From NCBI GenBank assembly GCA_016714465.1, contig JADKDT010000003.1, positions 310,001-374,000 on the forward strand: a stretch of DNA of 64,000 bases. The letters run 5' to 3'. The position numbers were made by a program, and so were the translations under genes. The DNA comes from Candidatus Brachythrix odensensis (GTDB lineage Bacteria; Chloroflexota; Anaerolineae; J036; Brachytrichaceae). Below the pieces are notes generated by a model. The model made no database searches. It saw only the letters and a program-made list of their open reading frames with translations, and was not told the origin of the DNA. This document shows positions 9,987-18,457 of this stretch, piece by piece (within the stretch, counting starts at the first letter, position 1; each line of letters starts with the position of its first letter).

Positions 9987-11110
9987 ATGATATCCCGCAT
10001 GTTCGAATTCGAATTGCGGGCGGCGGACGGCCGGGCCCGGGCCGGCCTGTTTCATACCCCGCACGGAATTGTCCCAACCCAGTATTCATGCCGGTCGGCA
10101 CCCAGGCCACAGTCAAGGGCATCCAGCCGCGCGAGCTGTCCGAGATGGGGGCGAGCATCGTGCTGTCCAACACCTATCACCTGTATCTGCGACCGGGGGA
10201 TGGGCTGGTGGCCCGCCGGGGCGGATTGCACGAGTTCATGCGCTGGCCCGGCCCGCTGCTGACCGACAGCGGTGGTTTTCAGGTTTTCTCGCTCAGCGAA
10301 ATGCGCAAGATCGATGACGAGGGGGTGACTTTCAAGAGCCACATCGATGGCAGCCTGCATCGCTTCACGCCCGAGAAATCGATCGCCGTTCAGGAGAACC
10401 TGGGGGCCGACATCATCATGTGTTTCGACGAGTGCCCGCCCCCGACCGACCGCGAATATGTGGCCGAGTCGCTGGTCCGCACCCATGCCTGGGCTCGCCG
10501 CTGCCGAAACGCACACAAGCGGGCTGACCAGGCCCTGTTTGGGATCGTGCAGGGCGGGGTCTTCCGCGACCAGCGCGAGTTCTCGGCCCGGATCATCATG
10601 GAGCTGGATTTCCCCGGTTATGCGATTGGGGGGCTGGCTGTGGGCGAGACCAAGGCCGAGATGTATCCGGTGCTCGAGTGGATGGACGACGTCCTGCCGC
10701 GCGAGCGGCCGCGTTACTTGATGGGGGTGGGCGATCCGCGCGATCTGATCCGCGGCGTCGCCCGCGGGATCGATCTGTTCGACTGCGTTTTGCCCACCCG
10801 GCTGGCCCGCCACGGGGCGGCCTTCACCCGGGATGGGCGGATCAACGTCACCAACGCGAAGTACGCCGAGGACGACGCGCCCCTCGACGCTGAATGCGAC
10901 TGCCCGACCTGCAAGTCGTTCAGCCGGGCCTATATTCGGCACCTGCTCCAGGTCGGCGAGATGCTCGGTCTGACCTTGATGAGCGCCCACAACCTGCGCT
11001 TCCTGCTCAACCTCATGGCCGGCATCCGGGCGGCGATCTTCGAGCATCGTTTCACGAACTTTGCGACGGGCTGGCTGGCCCGCTACGAACGGGCTGAGGG
11101 CGTGATCTGA
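9987..11110 (+). CDS. tgt: tRNA-guanine transglycosylase, one-base frameshift at the N-terminus
   Basis: Queuine/preQ1 tRNA-ribosyltransferase, swapping guanine-34 for a queuosine precursor in GUN tRNAs. FEFELRAADGRARAGLF and TPHGIVPT read from ATG 9987 or 9999; MPVGTQATVKGIQPRELSE and all the rest read from 10088 in another frame. Adding one C to the run at 10078-10080 gives GIVPTPVFMPVGTQA, the canonical sequence. Conserved features: LLTDSGGFQVFS with the substrate Asp, FGIVQGG, GGLAVGE, nucleophile Asp in DLFDCVLPTR, and the zinc site CDCPTCKSFSRAYIRHL. Total about 374 residues, normal for the family. A DUF1294 gene starts 2 bases after the stop. Confidence 0.92.
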
Positions 11111-11112
11111 GG

Positions 11113-11517
11113 ATGGGCGGCTGGTTTTCGACCCCGCGCCCGCGCCGCTCGCGCCCGCGCATGGCGCCGGTGACGCGGACATTGCTGCTTACCTTTGGCC
11201 TGGTTATCGTCCTGGCATTCTTGCTCGCCCTGGGCGGGCCGCTGCATCCGCTTTGGGCGTGGCTGATCGCTGTAAATGCGGTGACACTGGGGATGTATGG
11301 CTACGACAAGTTCATCGCCGGGAGCGCCCGCACGCGCATCCCCGAGCGGGTATTGCTCGGCCTGGCTTTGGCTGGCGGCACGCCCGCCGCCCTCATCGGC
11401 ATGCTGCTCTTCCGCCACAAGACGGCAAAGACATCGTTTTTGGGGCAGTTCGTGGTGGTGTTGTTGATTCAGGCGGTGATTGTTGTTGTTGTGCTGGTGG
11501 TGTCGGGGCGAATGTAG
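11113..11517 (+). CDS. DUF1294 family membrane protein
   Basis: 134 residues. After a basic N-terminus come two hydrophobic helices (TLLLTFGLVIVLAFLLALGG; LWAWLIAVNAVTLGMYGYDK), the family block DKFIAGSARTRIPERVLLGL, then GGTPAALIGMLLFRHKTAKT and a final helix rich in Val. The Y-x-x-D-K and F-R-H-K-T motifs are the hallmarks of DUF1294. Function is unknown for the family. It follows tgt by 2 bases and is probably co-transcribed. The Val/Leu run near the end (VVVLLIQAVIVVVVLVV) is simple but in frame. Confidence 0.8.
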   Translation: MGGWFSTPRPRRSRPRMAPVTRTLLLTFGLVIVLAFLLALGGPLHPLWAWLIAVNAVTLGMYGYDKFIAGSARTRIPERVLLGLALAGGTPAALIGMLLFRHKTAKTSFLGQFVVVLLIQAVIVVVVLVVSGRM

Positions 11518-11530
11518 GCGGGATATGTAG

Positions 11531-11667
11531 GCGCAGCCTTCAGGCTGCGCCTCATATCCCGCCTGCAACATATGACCGTTGTTCGGACGCGCAGCCTGAA
11601 GGCTGCGCCTACATATCCCGCCTGCGACACAAGACCGTTGTTTGGACGCGCAACCTTCAGGTTGCGC
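11531..11667. repeat. Three palindromic REP-like units in a 58-59 bp tandem array
   Basis: Three 20-base palindromes, GCGCAGCCTTCAGGCTGCGC and close variants, lie at 11531-11550, 11589-11608 and 11648-11667. The bases between them (cgcctacatatcccgcctg... and ...gaccgttgtttggac) are also repeated, giving about 2.7 tandem units. They sit between the convergent ends of the DUF1294 gene and the dehydratase gene, a usual place for REP elements; they may also act as a bidirectional terminator. Confidence 0.85.
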
Positions 11668-11679
11668 CTACAACGCATA

Positions 11680-12948
11680 TCACGACCACAGCCGATCCCA
11701 GCTGCGCTCGTTGTCCCATTCGGGCGTGGGCTCAAAGTAGCCCGGATCCCCCGCGACGATGTGCTCGCGAATCACATCTTCGTTCAGGTCGATCCCGAGC
11801 CCAGGCGCGTCCGGGACGGCGATGTAGCCGTCCTGGATGATGGGCGCCGGCGCACCCGCAACCAGATCGCTCCAGAACGGCACATCGGCGAAGTGATGCT
11901 CGAGCGCGATGAAATTCTCGGTCGCCGCCGCGCAATGGACCGCCGCCATCGTGCTGACCGGCGTGCCGGCCATATGCAGGGCCATGCTGATGCCATATTC
12001 CTGGGCCAGATCGCCGATCCGCTTGGTTTCCAGAATGCCGCCGCTGGTCGCCAGATCGGGGTGGCACACGCTGATGGCGCGCGCGTCGAACAGCGGTTTG
12101 AAACTGTCGTGCAGATAGATGTCCTCGCCGGTGCAACACGGCGTGCGCAGTTCGCGGCCCAGGCGCGCCCACTGCTCGGTCAACTGCCACGGCAGCATGT
12201 CCTCGAGCCAGGCAAGGTTGAAGCGCTCCAGCGCATGGCCGAGGCGCAGACAATCCTCGACCCCGATGTGTCCGAAATGATCGGCCGCGATCGGAATCCC
12301 ATAACCCGCGATGTCGCGCACGGCGGCGACATAGTCGGTCAGAATCCCGATGCCCCTGTCGGTCAATCGGATGTGGGTGAACGGGTGCATGACGCTGCGC
12401 GTATCGAGCATTCCGCCCGGCGATGAGAGCGCGCCTGGCACACCGGTCAAATCGTTGATACCCACGTCCATCTTGAGCATCGTGAAGCCGCGCGCCATGC
12501 GCTCCTTGAGTTTGTGACCCATGGCCTCGCCAGTGGGCTCGTTGGGTGTGTCGCAATACATTCGGATGGCATCCCGGTGTTTGCCGCCGGCGAGGACATA
12601 GGCCGGCACGCCATAGGCCTTGCCGGCCAGATCCATCAGCGCCATTTCGACCGCGCACACGCCGCCAGCCTGGCGCGCATGCCCGCCAAACTGTTTGATC
12701 TTGCGGAAGATCTTCTCGACATTGCATGGGTTCTCGCCCACGATCCGCGACTTCAGCATGAGGGCGAAGGTCTTGCTGGCCCCATCGCGCACTTCGCCGA
12801 TCCCATACAGCCCCTGGTTGGTGTCGATCCGGATGAGCGGGAAGCGCCAGCCGCCCCAGCCGACCGTCACGGTGCGCATGTCGGTGATGCGCAGGTCACT
12901 CGGGCGCGAGTACGATCCAACGCGGTCTTCGGGTCGTGGTTGTTCCAT
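11680..12948 (-). CDS. Enolase-superfamily sugar-acid dehydratase (MR/MLE type)
   Basis: 422 residues of the mandelate racemase/muconate lactonizing enzyme group, most like galactonate or gluconate-type dehydratases, which remove water from an aldonic acid by proton abstraction next to a Mg-bound carboxylate. Visible: capping-domain 20s loop (TVGWGGWRFPLIRIDT), K in FTMLKMDVGI, metal ligands in AADHFGH, WLEDMLPW and TGEDIYL, and the general acid/base His in ALHMAGTPVS. Length is normal. It starts directly after the stop of the SDR gene, so both probably serve one sugar-acid or uronate pathway. Substrate is not assignable. Confidence 0.85.
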   Translation of the reverse strand: MEQPRPEDRVGSYSRPSDLRITDMRTVTVGWGGWRFPLIRIDTNQGLYGIGEVRDGASKTFALMLKSRIVGENPCNVEKIFRKIKQFGGHARQAGGVCAVEMALMDLAGKAYGVPAYVLAGGKHRDAIRMYCDTPNEPTGEAMGHKLKERMARGFTMLKMDVGINDLTGVPGALSSPGGMLDTRSVMHPFTHIRLTDRGIGILTDYVAAVRDIAGYGIPIAADHFGHIGVEDCLRLGHALERFNLAWLEDMLPWQLTEQWARLGRELRTPCCTGEDIYLHDSFKPLFDARAISVCHPDLATSGGILETKRIGDLAQEYGISMALHMAGTPVSTMAAVHCAAATENFIALEHHFADVPFWSDLVAGAPAPIIQDGYIAVPDAPGLGIDLNEDVIREHIVAGDPGYFEPTPEWDNERSWDRLWS

Positions 12949-13755
12949 TTAGTGCTTCCAACCCAGAATGCGCTCGGCCCGGCTCGAATCGAACAGGCTG
13001 ACATTGCCTGGCAATGGCCGGCGGACCGGTATTCCGGGGTAGTGCGCTTGCAGCAGGTCGCTGCTTGGGGTGGAAACGCTGGTGTCCGGCGCGACGATGT
13101 AAAGCGTGTGATGGCCGCGAAAGCTGGCGGTGATGCCGAGCAGACACGCCCGCGCGGCGGAAGGAAGCAGGGTGTAGCCCCACAGGTGCTTAATCGCGAG
13201 TTCGGGGCGGGCCTCGCTCATCTGCTCGCGGCTCGAGACGAGGCCGTGAAAGCGCAAGCTCGCAATGCTCATATTCTCGTAGCGCCGGGCAAACGCGTCC
13301 CCCTGCTGTTCGAGGATCCACTTCGACAGGCTGTAGGGATCTTCGGCATAGGTCGGATGATCCTCGTCCAACGGAAAATAGTCGTAACGGGGCGCGCGCG
13401 AGTAAACCCCGCCGATGGCGTTGATCGAAGAGGCCAGGCAGACTCGCCAGATGCCGAGCTCGGCCGCCGCCCACAACACGTTGTAGCCGCCCTCCACATT
13501 GTTGTGGTGCACAACAGGGGCGGGGTCGAGCCGGGGCGATGGAATCGCGCCAAGATGGATCACGGCGTCGCAGCCTTCGAATGCGCGCATGACCGCCTGC
13601 GCATCAGTCAATTCCACCTGGAGCGTTTCGACGCCGTCCAGGGGCGAATTGGGCGGGCGCGTGTCCAGACTGCGGACAGCATGGCCCTCCGCGAGCAGGT
13701 GCGGGATGAGCGCGCTGCCGAGCCTGCCCGCCCCGCCGGTAACCGCGATTCGCAT
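12949..13755 (-). CDS. NAD-dependent epimerase/dehydrogenase (extended SDR)
   Basis: 268 residues with Rossmann start MRIAVTGGAGRLGSALIPHL, the acidic NAD selector in SLDTRP, VIHLGAIPSP, active-site Ser in SSINAIGG and the Y-x3-K catalytic pair in DPYSLSKWILEQ. These are extended short-chain dehydrogenase features; the short length and pairing with a sugar-acid dehydratase recall uronate dehydrogenase, which oxidises a uronate to an aldarolactone. It abuts the downstream dehydratase gene with no gap and follows the nucleotidyltransferase-like gene by 3 bases. Confidence 0.82.
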   Translation of the reverse strand: MRIAVTGGAGRLGSALIPHLLAEGHAVRSLDTRPPNSPLDGVETLQVELTDAQAVMRAFEGCDAVIHLGAIPSPRLDPAPVVHHNNVEGGYNVLWAAAELGIWRVCLASSINAIGGVYSRAPRYDYFPLDEDHPTYAEDPYSLSKWILEQQGDAFARRYENMSIASLRFHGLVSSREQMSEARPELAIKHLWGYTLLPSAARACLLGITASFRGHHTLYIVAPDTSVSTPSSDLLQAHYPGIPVRRPLPGNVSLFDSSRAERILGWKH

Positions 13756-13758
13756 GAT

Positions 13759-14316
13759 CTATTCCTCCGGGATCGTCGTCTTCGTCATTTCCACCAGCGC
13801 CGCGAAATTGCGCTTGAAGCGCTCGGGGTTGCGTTTGAGGCTCTCGGCCTCAACCCGCGGCAGGATGGCCGCAAAGGCGTGCTGCAGCGGGGCCAGTTCA
13901 ATCTGGCCTCCGCGCAGCATGGCCAACACATCCTGGTAATCGCCCTCGCGCCCGCGCTCGATCTTGCTCAGCGCGGTGCTGATCAGATCGAAATGGAATG
14001 CGTCGACCAGGCCAAAGCGCCCGATATGGCGGGCGCGATCCTTCCATCCCGGCGGAAGCGGGATGAAGTGCCCGGGTGAGGCCAGCTCGATATTGACCTG
14101 CAGCTCTTCTTTGAGGCCAGTGATGACCCGGGCGAACTCGGCCTCGTGCTCGGGGGCGAGCTCGTAGTCGATGTCGATGTCCAGGGATTGCTCGCGCAGG
14201 CCCTCGTAAACCAGGGTTGCTCCGCAAACCAGATACAGCCGGGCAGGGTAGCGAAAAGCCATCCCGAGTTTGACGAGGAAATAGTGAACACGGAGCCGGT
14301 CAATAGGCGGGCGCAT
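13759..14316 (-). CDS. Nucleotidyltransferase-like protein (DUF6036 type)
   Basis: 185 residues. VCGATLVYEGLREQSLDIDI resembles the G-G-x-A-L...R-x-T-x-D-I-D signature of minimal nucleotidyltransferases, with DID-like acidic residues following, and the remainder fits DUF6036 helices. ATG 14316 (MRPPIDRLRVHYFLVK) is chosen because the frame further upstream runs through a GC-rich repeat region with non-protein-like composition. Such proteins are often the antitoxin or the enzyme half of toxin-antitoxin pairs, yet no partner is visible here; it leads the SDR-dehydratase operon. Confidence 0.6.
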   Translation of the reverse strand: MRPPIDRLRVHYFLVKLGMAFRYPARLYLVCGATLVYEGLREQSLDIDIDYELAPEHEAEFARVITGLKEELQVNIELASPGHFIPLPPGWKDRARHIGRFGLVDAFHFDLISTALSKIERGREGDYQDVLAMLRGGQIELAPLQHAFAAILPRVEAESLKRNPERFKRNFAALVEMTKTTIPEE

Positions 14317-14410
14317 GACAGGCGTCAGAATACCACTGCCGCAGTTGGGAGCGCGGGCATCTTGCTCGCGTGATCGCGGCTGAGGGCGACCCGAATCGAT
14401 GTACCCCCAG

Positions 14411-14482
14411 GACGGCGCGGGCGAGACGCCCGCGCTCCAATGGGCCAAATGAATGGAGCGCGGCCGTCCCGCCCGCGCCGTC
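14411..14482. repeat. Imperfect 28-bp inverted repeat in a 387-bp intergenic stretch
   Basis: Arms 14411-14438 and 14455-14482 match as reverse complements at 26 of 28 positions by hand, loop 14439-14454. A related GC-rich palindrome lies nearby (from about 14349, GCGGGCATCTTGCTCGCG). These look like dispersed REP/MITE-type sequences between the divergent dehydratase operon and the injection-system operon. Apart from this and the promoter below I see nothing else in 14317-14703. Confidence 0.75.
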
Positions 14483-14562
14483 TCGGGGGGCGACCTGACT
14501 GAGGCGTCCCGGCCCGTCGTTATGGTCGCAGAGCCCTTCTCTAGGATTCTCTCTTTCTGCCA

Positions 14563-14590
14563 TTGCATTAATTGAAACCTTGTCTACAAT
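14563..14590 (+). promoter_or_regulatory. Candidate sigma-70-type promoter of the eCIS operon
   Basis: TTGCAT at 14563-14568 and TACAAT at 14585-14590 separated by 16 bases, about 110 bases before the first gene. The -10 box is good (5 of 6), the -35 weak (3 of 6). It lies in the only AT-rich patch of the intergenic region. Confidence 0.4.
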
Positions 14591-14703
14591 GAACACCTGT
14601 GTGGAAACGGGCAACCGGCGGTGTGCCGGGAGTTGCGTTCCGCATCACCGATCGACGATATCTCCCGGGGGGGACGAGTCGCCCATTCAGCAACGCGCCG
14701 TGA

Positions 14704-15531
14704 ATGATTGACGAGATTGATGAGGCCATCCGGCAACTTCTATCGAAGGAGTTGCCAATCCGAAACAGCGAGATCGACATCGCCTTCGATATGCCGAAGC
14801 GCGAATGGTCCGCGCGTCTCTCTCGTCCAACGCTCAATCTATATCTCTACGATGTGCGCGAGAACGTCAAGATGCGCCAGATGACGACGGCCTGGGAGAG
14901 CTCCAGCAATGGCGGCACCGCGACATCGCGCCGGGCGCCCGTGCGGATGGACCTCTATTACATGATCACGGCCTGGGCGACCCAGCCCGATGACGAGCAT
15001 CGCCTGCTGGGCCGGCTCATGCAGATGATGTTCCGCTTTCCGACCCTGCCCGAGGAGCTCATGCCGGAATCGCTCAGGCAGTTGAAGCTTCCCGTCATCA
15101 TGCAGATGGGCCAGCCAGAAATTCTGGACAAGCCCACTGAGTTGTGGGGGGTGCTGAGCAACGATCTGCGCCCCGGGGTGGGGCTGCGCCTGACCGTGGC
15201 CGTCAATCCCTTCGCCGAGGTCACCGTTCCGATTGTCAAGTCCAGCGAGGTCCGGATGAACCAGCGGGACGGGGCAGGCAACCAGCCGGCCGGGGCCAAC
15301 TTGATGATCCGCGGGCTCGTCCGCGGCGCGGCTGGGGCGGTTAATCCCAGACTGAAGCTTGTAGAGCGCGGCATGGAGGCGCTGATTCGGACGTCCGACG
15401 AGGGCGTGATCGAGTTCGCCTTGTTCAACATGGTTCCGGGCGAGTTCACCCTTGAGTTCTCCGCTGAAGGGCGCGCGCCTGCGCGCAAACGTATCGCGGT
15501 GCCCGGGCTCAGCTATGACATTGATGTTTGA
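14704..15531 (+). CDS. eCIS tail terminator/cap protein (DUF4255)
   Basis: 275 residues, first gene of the contractile injection system. Residues 1-180 match DUF4255 (Afp16/Pvc16-like, the protein capping the sheath-tube end): MIDEIDEAIRQLLSKEL, FDMPKREWSARLSRPTLNLY, LYDVRENVKMR, APVRMDLYYMITAWATQPDD, EHRLLGRLMQMMFRFPTLP. After it comes a roughly 70-residue beta-rich domain (VNPRLKLVERGMEALIRTSD, GEFTLEFSAEGRAPARKRIA) like carboxypeptidase regulatory domains, a frequent addition in this family. No strong Shine-Dalgarno precedes ATG 14704. Confidence 0.88.
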   Translation: MIDEIDEAIRQLLSKELPIRNSEIDIAFDMPKREWSARLSRPTLNLYLYDVRENVKMRQMTTAWESSSNGGTATSRRAPVRMDLYYMITAWATQPDDEHRLLGRLMQMMFRFPTLPEELMPESLRQLKLPVIMQMGQPEILDKPTELWGVLSNDLRPGVGLRLTVAVNPFAEVTVPIVKSSEVRMNQRDGAGNQPAGANLMIRGLVRGAAGAVNPRLKLVERGMEALIRTSDEGVIEFALFNMVPGEFTLEFSAEGRAPARKRIAVPGLSYDIDV

Positions 15532-15714
15532 CGTAAGTGAGGAGGGGAAACTATCGCCAAATCAATCCACATGCGCGCGCGAAACCCGACGGGGCCGTAG
15601 CCCGCGCATCGCCTTGAGCGTGTTTAGCCGGAGCCGGACAGCGGGGCTCATTGTCATGATCCGTTCAATCTGCCGCATTAATCGCGGCCAAGTCCCAACT
15701 CGGGAGGGAACATA

Positions 15715-17367
15715 ATGCCAGAATATCTGTCACCAGGTGTATACGTTGAAGAGGTCGATCGCGGCCCGAAACCGATTGAAGGCGTCGGCACGGCGATGGC
15801 GTGTTTCGTCGGATTCACTGAGAAGGCGTCGTCATCGCAGAGGATTGACGGCGAGACGGTCATTCGCGACCTGGCCGGCCAGCCCGTCCTTGTGACGAAT
15901 TGGTCGCAATATGTCGAGACCTTTGGCGGCTTTGTCGATGGCGCGCGCATGCCGATGGCCGTCTACGGCTATTTCCAGAATGGCGGCAGTCGCTGCTATT
16001 GCCTGAGCGTCAAGACCATCCCCCGCGCGCAGGCGATTCTGCTCAACGCTGAGGGCAAGCCCGCCCTCGTGGCCCGGGCCAAGATGGCCGGTCTCGATGG
16101 CATGAAGCTGCGGGTGCGTATCGAACCGGGCGCTGTTTCGGGCGCCGCCCACGCCGAGAAGAAGGGCAAGGCCAAGGAAGGCGATGCGGCTGCCCCCGAG
16201 GCCGCCGGCGCGCAGACCTTCAACATCATTGTTGAGCGCGACCGCGGCGCGTCCGGCTGGACAAACGCCGAGACGATCCGGGATGTGTCGATCAAGGAAG
16301 TCGAGCGCGAAGAGGGCGGCAAAGTGCCCATCGTCGCCTACAAGGACAACAAGATCTCGCAACTGGTCGACATTCTCCTGGCCGAAGGCGCCGGCGGCGA
16401 ACTGGCCAAGATGTCCCCGCGCGATCAGCAGCAGACCCTGTCGCTTGACAGCCGGGCGCTCGTGCCCGCCCTCATGACCGACTTCAAGGGCGAGGTCACT
16501 GAGCGGACTGGCGTCGAGGGCCTCGAGGCCATTGATGACATCACCATGGTGGTGACCCCGGACCTGATGACGACGATGCCCGGGCAGAAGCTGGACCTCG
16601 TAATGGTCAAGGCCGTCCAGACGATGATCATCGCCCATTGCGAGCGCATGCAGGATCGGGTCGCCATCCTCGACGCGCCGCCCAACATGAATCCGCAGGC
16701 GGTCAAGAAGTGGCGGATGGATACGGCCGGCTATGACAGCAGCTATGCCGCGCTCTACTATCCCTGGATCGAGGTCATGGACCCGGCCACAAACCGGCCC
16801 GTGATGGTCCCGCCTTCCGGGCATGTCGCCGGCGTGTGGGCGCGCAATGACAACACCCGGGGTGTGCACAAGGCTCCGGCCAATGAAGTCGTGCGCGGCG
16901 CGATCGGCCTGGCCTACTCGGTCACCAAGGGCGAGCAGGACACCCTGAACCCGAATGGCGTGAACTGCATTCGTTCGTTCCCCGGTATGGGCATCCGCGT
17001 GTGGGGCGCCCGCACCCTGTCGAGCAACCCCGCCTGGCGCTACATCAACGTGCGCCGGCTCTTCAACTTCGTCGAAAAGTCGATCGAGCGCGGCACCCAG
17101 TGGGTGGTCTTCGAGCCGAATGATCCGCGGCTGTGGAGCTCGGTCCGGCGCGATGTCACAGCCTTCCTTACCGGCGTGTGGCGGGATGGCGCGCTGTTCG
17201 GGCTGGCCCCGAGCGAGGCCTTCTTCGTCAAGTGCGACGATGAGACGAATCCGGCGGACGTCCGCGACCGCGGCCAAATGATCGTCGAAATCGGGATGGC
17301 GCCGGTCAAGCCGGCCGAGTTTGTCATCTTCCGCATCAGCCAGTGGGGCGGCCCAGGCTCCGAGTAA
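15715..17367 (+). CDS. Contractile sheath protein
   Basis: 550 residues of the phage tail sheath / Afp2-4 family, forming the outer tube that contracts to drive the inner tube. N-terminus MPEYLSPGVYVEEVDRGPKP is the signature; VGFTEKA, SVTKGEQDTLNPNGVNCIRS, GIRVWGARTLSSNPAWRYIN and RRLFNFVEKSIERGTQWVVF are conserved C-terminal blocks that join neighbouring subunits. A charged Lys/Ala/Glu loop at about residues 143-165 is an insertion in the variable outer domain. A strong ribosome site (GGAGGGAA) precedes the ATG. Only one sheath gene is present, where Afp and PVC have three. Confidence 0.95.
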   Translation: MPEYLSPGVYVEEVDRGPKPIEGVGTAMACFVGFTEKASSSQRIDGETVIRDLAGQPVLVTNWSQYVETFGGFVDGARMPMAVYGYFQNGGSRCYCLSVKTIPRAQAILLNAEGKPALVARAKMAGLDGMKLRVRIEPGAVSGAAHAEKKGKAKEGDAAAPEAAGAQTFNIIVERDRGASGWTNAETIRDVSIKEVEREEGGKVPIVAYKDNKISQLVDILLAEGAGGELAKMSPRDQQQTLSLDSRALVPALMTDFKGEVTERTGVEGLEAIDDITMVVTPDLMTTMPGQKLDLVMVKAVQTMIIAHCERMQDRVAILDAPPNMNPQAVKKWRMDTAGYDSSYAALYYPWIEVMDPATNRPVMVPPSGHVAGVWARNDNTRGVHKAPANEVVRGAIGLAYSVTKGEQDTLNPNGVNCIRSFPGMGIRVWGARTLSSNPAWRYINVRRLFNFVEKSIERGTQWVVFEPNDPRLWSSVRRDVTAFLTGVWRDGALFGLAPSEAFFVKCDDETNPADVRDRGQMIVEIGMAPVKPAEFVIFRISQWGGPGSE

Positions 17368-17395
17368 TCCAGTCTTCTTCAGGAGTAAATAAACC

Positions 17396-17848
17396 ATGGC
17401 GAAAGCAACACGCGAAAGTGATCCCCTAGTTGGGTGGCAGTTTGTGCTTGAAATCAACAAATTGCCCGTTGGCTACTTCAGCGAATGCAGCGGCATCGGG
17501 TCCGAGACCGAAATCATCGAGCACAAGACGCTGGACAAGAACGGCGTCGAAGTGGTTCAGAAGATCCCCGGCCGGCTCAAGTGGGGCGATGTCACGCTGA
17601 AGCGCGGCATCACCAACTCGCTGGCCGTCTACCAGTGGCGCACCCTGGTGGAGCTGGGCAAGATGAAAGAGGCCCGCCTGAACTGCACGATCAAGATGAA
17701 GGATCGCGACTACAGCGACGCGGCCGAGTGGACGTTCGACAATGCCTGGCCGCAGAAGGTTTCAGGCCCCGACCTCAAATCCGATAGCACGGACATCGGT
17801 ATTGAGGAAATGGTGCTTGTCCACGAGGGCATGCGCCGCACGAAGTAA
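17396..17848 (+). CDS. Inner tube protein (gp19/Afp1-like)
   Basis: 150 residues of the T4 gp19-type tail tube family; hexamers stack into the inner tube inside the sheath. Sequence blocks: DPLVGWQFVLEINKLPVGYF, SECSGIGSETEIIEHKTLDK, GVEVVQKIPGRLKWGDVTLKR, then WTFDNAWPQKVSGPDLKSDS and EEMVLVHEGM, all typical. AGGAG lies upstream of ATG 17396. It is 28 bases after the sheath gene, as in other eCIS loci. Confidence 0.95.
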   Translation: MAKATRESDPLVGWQFVLEINKLPVGYFSECSGIGSETEIIEHKTLDKNGVEVVQKIPGRLKWGDVTLKRGITNSLAVYQWRTLVELGKMKEARLNCTIKMKDRDYSDAAEWTFDNAWPQKVSGPDLKSDSTDIGIEEMVLVHEGMRRTK

Positions 17849-17907
17849 AACGGCGACAGGGAGCCGGGCGGCGCCATGGCGTTGCCCGGCTCCCGCGCTG
17901 ACCGCTC

Positions 17908-18270
17908 ATGCAAACCGAGTTTGAATTCACCTTGCCGGTCGGATACCTCGACCAGAATGGCGCGCTGCACAAGCAGGGTGTCATGCGCATGGCGACGGCG
18001 ATGGACGAGATCCTGCCTCTGCGCGACGCGCGGGTGCGGACAAATCAGGCCTATCTGGCGATCGTGCTGCTCTCCCGGGTGGTGGTGCGCCTCGGCTCCC
18101 TGCCGGCGATCAGCACCAACATCATCGAGAACTTGTTCGCCGCCGACCTGGCCTTCCTGCAGTCGCTGTATGTGTCCGTCAACGAGACGGGCAAAACCAC
18201 GGTCACAGTGACATGCCCGCATTGCCAGACCGATCATGAGGTGGATCTGGCCGAATTGGGGGGGGCATAG
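17908..18270 (+). CDS. Tail-assembly-chaperone-like eCIS protein
   Basis: 120 residues: FEFTLPVGYLDQNGALHKQG, VMRMATAMDEILPLRDARVR, then TNQAYLAIVLLSRVVVRLGS and a C-terminal knuckle TCPHCQTDHEVDLAELGG with one C-x2-C pair. Similar genes follow the tube gene in many eCIS and Mu-like tails (Mu gp41-type) and are thought to assist assembly. The gene ends in a G8 run, TTG GGG GGG GCA TAG, and the downstream small frame is reached by a -1 shift there, as in lambda gpG/gpGT chaperones. That makes a chaperone assignment more attractive but is still inference. Confidence 0.75.
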   Translation: MQTEFEFTLPVGYLDQNGALHKQGVMRMATAMDEILPLRDARVRTNQAYLAIVLLSRVVVRLGSLPAISTNIIENLFAADLAFLQSLYVSVNETGKTTVTVTCPHCQTDHEVDLAELGGA

Positions 18271-18307
18271 GCTACCCCTTGGATCGCCTGCGCGAGGAGG
18301 TAGCCTA
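18258..18307 (+). promoter_or_regulatory. Candidate -1 frameshift site: G8 slippery run plus hairpin
   Basis: Eight G residues (18258-18265) span the last sense codons of the chaperone-like gene. Three bases after the first seven start 9-bp complementary arms TAGGCTACC (18268-18276) and GGTAGCCTA (18299-18307), loop 22 bases. A -1 slip joins the 120-residue frame to the DUF6760-like frame. An undercounted G in the assembly would give the same fusion without recoding. Confidence 0.45.
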
Positions 18308-18422
18308 CATCGCCTATCACTTTCACTGGCCGCGGGAGGACATTCTCAGTCTTGAGCATGTCGATCGCCGGGAGTGGGTGAAGCAGGTGGCGAGCATCAA
18401 TCGCCGGCTGAACGAGGAATAG
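18270..18422 (+). CDS. DUF6760-like small eCIS protein, no start codon of its own
   Basis: About 50 residues, GYPLDRLREEVAYIAYHFHW then SLEHVDRREWVKQVASINRR, matching the short helical DUF6760-type proteins that sit between tube genes in eCIS loci. Upstream in this frame are ATA GGC and G codons only; there is no ATG, GTG or ribosome site, and the first TTG lies inside the conserved block. It is therefore probably made as a C-terminal extension of the preceding protein, by -1 frameshifting on the G8 run or as a direct fusion if the run is one base short in this sequence. The stop is TAG 18420-18422. Confidence 0.65.
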   Translation, partial: GYPLDRLREEVAYIAYHFHWPREDILSLEHVDRREWVKQVASINRRLNEE

Positions 18423-18457
18423 TTCGAGCGCTCGCGCTCGTGGAGGGGCAATTCCGG

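Noticed and set aside
12514..14079. 521-codon plus-strand frame over the dehydratase and SDR genes
   Set aside because: Runs across two clear minus-strand genes and contains no recognisable domain.
15832..17460. 542-codon open frame antisense to the sheath gene
   Set aside because: High-GC shadow of a certain gene; His/Asp/Arg-rich with no motif or ribosome site.
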